Source: Rhabditophanes sp. KR3021 (Eukaryota; Nematoda; Chromadorea; Rhabditida; Alloionematidae). From it: DNA of 64,000 bases. Positions within the stretch are counted from its first letter, which is position 1, and the number at the start of each line of letters is the position of its first letter. The position numbers were made by a program, and so were the translations under genes. Where the stretch lies: the NCBI GenBank assembly GCA_963281155.1, contig CAUJLY010000002.1:868001-932000 (forward strand), in the 5' to 3' direction. Below are positions 58,714 to 64,000 of this stretch, one piece after another. Below the pieces are notes generated by a model. The model worked only from the letters and a program-made list of their open reading frames with translations, was not told the origin of the DNA and ran no database searches.

Positions 58714-59018
58714 TGGGTTCTGTGACGGGAGCTTGTAAGTCAGTGTCTTGACAGTTTAGTTTGGGGAATGCTTGCTATTCAGACCAACAGTTGACTACTA
58801 GGTGTTGTTGACCGAGCGTCCGTGCCAAGCGTTGTGTCGATAGGCTTATCTTAGAGGAATCTTCGATAAACCGGTCGTGGCTTCGGCCTCTAAAGAGAGA
58901 TGGATGGCTCAGGACCGAAAGGTAGCAGGCAAAAGTTTCCGCGCGATGACAGTGGTCGGATGGCGCACGCGAGGCATTTAGCACCAACTGCTGGATTTAT
59001 ATAGCATCACCCACATCT
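58714..59018 (+). ncRNA. 7SL/SRP RNA: Signal recognition particle RNA (7SL)
   Basis: A 300-nt GC-rich island in AT-rich DNA with the conserved SRP landmarks. The Alu domain begins near 58714 and has the UGUAAG turn (58734-58739). The S domain has helix 8 with GGCTCAGGACCGAAAGGTAG then CAGGCAAAAG (58906-58935), matching the human GGCCCAGG...GGAAAC...GAGCAGG...AAA pattern, that is a GNRA loop, the AGCAG asymmetric loop and the A-rich segment that bind SRP54. Helix 5 closes with CCAACAGTTG (58784-58793) against CAACTGCTGG (58985-58994), one mismatch in ten. A UUCG-capped stem GTGGCTTCGGCCTC fits helix 6. Transcription should end at the T-run TTTT at 59018-59021, typical of RNA polymerase III. 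The RNA scaffolds SRP for co-translational ER targeting. Exact ends are approximate. Confidence 0.88.
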
Positions 59019-59028
59019 TTTATTTTTT
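59018..59028 (+). terminator. Pol III T-run terminator of SRP RNA
   Basis: TTTTATTTTTT immediately follows the 3' end of the predicted 7SL RNA. Confidence 0.65.
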
Positions 59029-59164
59029 ATCATTTTTAAATTGCCATAAACTTCAGTTTAATGAATTACAAATAACAAGTTAAATTATGGTATAGACTTT
59101 ATTTATATCAAAGCTATAATGTGCCAAAATTGTTTCATATCCAAAAGAACATAACATGATGTAT

Positions 59165-60219
59165 TTACTTTAATGACTTAGATCTTCTATATTCGGCAAC
59201 CACTATTAATTTGTGATTGACTTTCCTTTTGTTTTTGAATAAAATATACATTGAGTTGATGGGAGAAGCAATGAAATATAGCATTATAATTAACGACCAA
59301 TTCGAACTGAAGAACAATTGGTATTCTGGAAATACATTTAGAAGAGCAAATATTATTTGAATGAAAAACGGCCCAAAGGTCATAGCAAATGGTAATACCA
59401 CGATTAAACGTAAAATGTATATATTTTTCCTGATTCTTTCAGCTGTTTTTGATTGAGATTCCTTCTCTGATTGACGCAATTTCCTCTCTATCGGTAAATA
59501 ATACCTGACAAAACCTATTATCATGTTAATTAACATAAAGGCAATTGTTAATACAGTCAAAATAACATAAAGATTTAATTTCTGGGTTTGAAAAATGACT
59601 AGTATATGGTGTGAATCGTCATAAGCCTTAATTATATCTAATTTCTAAATTCAGAATTAAATGAACTTCTTAAATAAACATACATTTAAATAAATTACCT
59701 CATATTGCTCTTTACTAATTCCCGAATCTTTGAATAAGATTAAAATAATTAAAGGCAACACAAATCCAAATGAAATAATAGCAATTTTTTCATATGATGT
59801 AGTAAAGTATATAGGTTTGTTTCGGACTATTTTGTTGAATCTGACAATATATGAGAAACAGATGTAGGCTATTATTTGGCAGGGCGAAAATACACTTATT
59901 AGGATGCCATACTTACATGCTAATTGAGAATTAAATACACTATAGCATAGCCCTAAAAATAGATTTTTGAATAATTGCATAATTAGTACAAACCATTACA
60001 AGCTCCACCAAGGACAGGCAACAAAAATTTGGCACCCGTAAAAGGCCCAACCATAAAGGGAACAATCATTTCAATGATCCTTCCATATTTAATAACTTGA
60101 AAAAATTTATTTCCATCAACTTTAGAAGCTTGAAAATGGAGAACAACGAAAGCAATTAAATTTAGTAAAATAGCTAGCACTGTTTCATTTAGTAATAGTA
60201 TATCATAAGTAGTGTACAT
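59165..60219 (-). CDS. Divergent seven-transmembrane receptor
   Basis: Three exons (60219-60000, 59952-59699, 59644-59165) with 47- and 54-bp introns join to 317 residues. I start at the ATG of MYTTYDILLLNETVLAILLN. Seven hydrophobic segments can be placed: NETVLAILLNLIAFVVLHF; IEMIVPFMVGPFTGAKFLLP; CKYGILISVFSPCQIIAYIC; KIAIISFGFVLPLIILILF; LYVILTVLTIAFMLINMIIG; LRLIVVLPFAMTFGPFFIQI; SLIIMLYFIASPINSMYILF. There is no DRY motif and no NPxxY; TM7 has SPINSMY instead. A basic third loop (KLRQSEKESQSKTAERIRKN) fits G-protein coupling. The style recalls nematode-type chemoreceptors, but the family is not established. It is clearly unlike the FMRFamide-type receptor at 30.7 kb. Confidence 0.7.
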
Positions 60220-60899
60220 GGACAAGGAGTTTATGAATAAGGAACTTATTTAAAAAATGAGTGGAAATAGCAATGAGTAATGGTAAAATAGTGTAACATA
60301 AAATGAGCTCAATTAAACAATTTTATAATTAAAGTAATTGCTAAAATTTTGTTAATTTTAAGTGTGTTGATGGTGATTACCATAATTAACACAATGTTAA
60401 ATTTCCTACTATATAATTGTTAAATTCCGTAAATTCGTATTGTTTAAGGGACAAATATAACTGAACAGAACTGAATTTATTAGATAGAAATGATTGCCGT
60501 ATATTATATGATACACTAAATAAACATATAAAACAACATTTTAATATTATAACATGTTAATTATATAACAGTCATGTACAATTTTTTGTAAGTTTGACGA
60601 TTTCTCAAAAGAATTAGATTTAACTCCCGGCTTTTCTAAAAAGGAATTAAAATTAACTTAAAAGAATCAAACACTTGCTTTTCCAAATTGTCGTATTCAT
60701 TTCTCTTACCATTTTCACCACGTACCTTTCTCTTGTGCTTGGTTTTTTGATGAGCAAAGAGTAAAGCTTATAGAGCACCTGTAGGTCTAGTCATCCGATT
60801 AGACGATGTTAGAAGAAAGAAAATGGACACTGAATTCTGCCACGTACCCATTGCTTTTAAAGAACGCACTTCTTTAATTAAATTTTTGACTATATTCAG
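60220..60899. other. Intergenic; possible unseen first exon of the next gene
   Basis: AT-rich to about 60650, then somewhat GC-richer. The region ends in CTATATTCAG (AG at 60898-60899), an acceptor for the next gene, so an upstream exon or spliced leader should exist in or before this stretch. It was not identified. Confidence 0.4.
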
Positions 60900-61374
60900 G
60901 TTTTGAATTCACCATCATCTCAGGAGGAAATAAGAAGCGTTTTACCACTACTAGCTATTCAAAATTATTTAGGCGCCTATCATCAAAAATGAACTCCATC
61001 GAATTAGAAACGGTAGCAGGTAAATTTAGCTAAATTAAAGATCCTTTTGATTATTTAAACATTTTTTAGATTCTAAACTGAACAGAAACTACTTGGTGCC
61101 CTTAAAAGAAAGACCAGTTCCACTAAAGCCCGATTTTTATAATGATGTGTTGGGAAGAAAAGAAAGGATATCACTTGAAGATATTTTTGCTACGAAAAAG
61201 GACATCCACACACCAAAAGGGCTAAATCTTAAGACATCGCAACCTCCTAGAGAAAAAGAAACTTGTAAAGGAAACCTCACAGCTATAGACTTTGACGAAA
61301 CCAAATTCCTTCAGGATGAAGAAAAAAAGAGAAGGCGTTCAACTGGAAACTCGTCTGGCATTCTTAAAAGATAA
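60900..61374 (+). CDS. Orphan protein with C-terminal SSGILKR motif (5' end uncertain)
   Basis: Exon 60900-61019 is open from a good acceptor through the ATG at 60989, and is joined by a 50-bp intron (61020-61069) to 61070-61374, ending at TAA. If translation starts at 60989 the product has 111 residues; if an upstream exon exists, about 30 more residues are added (TIISGGNKKRFTTTSYSKLF and so on). The protein is basic and probably disordered, with YLVPLKERPVPLKPDFYNDV, RISLEDIFATKKDIHTP and the tail RRRSTGNSSGILKR. The tail looks like short docking motifs of cell-cycle or phosphatase-binding proteins, but I do not assign a family. Confidence 0.55.
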
Positions 61375-61697
61375 TTTCTTTTAAATATGATTTGTACAAA
61401 CTCTAATTAAATCTGAATAAAGATATTTTGTACACTATTTTGCTTATATTTTTCAACTTGCATTTTTATATACCTTTAATTTGCATTCTTTTTACCATCA
61501 ATTCATTTTGCAGCTTTTTAATAAGTCCAATCTAAAAGACTGTGCCACTATGACTTTGTTGTTTAAAAGTATGTCTTTTTCCAAAGACATCTCCTACCAA
61601 TTTCCAACAAACACAAACGTTCTGAGATATTATTTTGAATGCATTCGACATTAACATCCTTATAAATAAGTTGTTCAATAATATCTAAAGGGAAAGC
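61375..61697. other. Intergenic, promoter side of CDC5L
   Basis: AT-rich spacer between tandem plus-strand genes; an AATAAAGATATTTTGT stretch near 61417 could be the poly(A) signal of the upstream gene. Nothing else recognised. Confidence 0.5.
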
Positions 61698-63911
<2,214 letters not shown>

Positions 63912-64000
63912 GTAAGTTAGTCCCTAAAAATGGATAGTTCCAAACAAGTAATTTCCCTTAAAAGATTAAGATTTTATTTATTACTCAAATCTGTTGAGAT
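63912..64000 (+). other. Start of the next CDC5L intron
   Basis: GTAAGT at 63912 opens an intron whose acceptor is not within the remaining 89 bases. Confidence 0.75.

Noticed and set aside
58775..58987. 70-codon minus-strand open frame
   Set aside because: It lies inside the SRP RNA gene, and its GC content is explained by RNA structure.

Overview
The window looks like nuclear DNA from a small, AT-rich invertebrate animal genome. The animal assignment rests on clear metazoan genes: a CDK5 activator (p35 type), a spinster transporter, an FMRFamide-type GPCR, an RNF126-type E3 ligase, a CAMLG/GET2-like protein and a one-domain secreted Ig protein. Most coding introns are only 36-54 bp with GTAAG donors and variable TTTAG/TTAAG/TTCAG acceptors. 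This points to a compacted lineage. An orthonectid such as Intoshia, or another miniaturised invertebrate, would fit, but that is inference; a nematode cannot be excluded.

Layout. 1-7.9 kb is gene-poor and holds at least two decayed coding fragments. 7.9-12.8 kb has CDK5R, a 50-aa orphan ORF, a frameshifted SKP1-like locus and a LITAF-like gene with a proline/asparagine repeat. 13.5-26.5 kb is the dense core: Ig protein, spinster, CAMLG-like, AP-1 mu (with a bZIP gene and a multi-exon pseudogene antisense inside its two large introns), MTERF4, an orphan gene, NOB1 and RNF126. 27-36.3 kb mixes a kelch pseudogene, an FMRFamide-type receptor, an ABHD17-like relic overlapping an isoleucyl-tRNA synthetase relic, and a hAT-family transposase. 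AP-1 gamma follows (37-39.6 kb), then about 7 kb with no recognisable gene. 46.7-57 kb has UBE2R/CDC34, LSM6, a Gly/Tyr-rich secreted protein, a ubiquitin-like locus broken by an in-frame stop, a phage-like PD-(D/E)XK nuclease gene, a decayed gag-protease retroelement beside a broken coiled-coil locus, and a tail-anchored Cys/His-repeat protein. 58.7-64 kb has the SRP (7SL) RNA gene, a divergent 7TM receptor, an orphan gene and the 5' part of CDC5L.

Functional themes. Both the large gamma and medium mu chains of the AP-1 clathrin adaptor lie within 20 kb of each other. Membrane targeting is represented by SRP RNA and CAMLG/GET2. Ubiquitin functions (UBE2R, RNF126, SKP1-like, Ubl) and RNA processing (NOB1, LSM6, CDC5L) are also present. 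Housekeeping genes are intact, whereas several loci are visibly decaying, which fits ongoing gene loss in a reduced genome.

Most notable items: the horizontally acquired-looking nuclease at 53.4-53.9 kb, the 7SL RNA gene at 58.7 kb, the nested AP-1 mu locus, an in-frame 42-nt intron in spinster, splice acceptors placed 7-10 nt before several ATGs (a possible trans-splicing signature), and the cluster of overlapping pseudogenes beside the hAT element. All assignments come from reading the sequence by eye; no alignment or database search was run.
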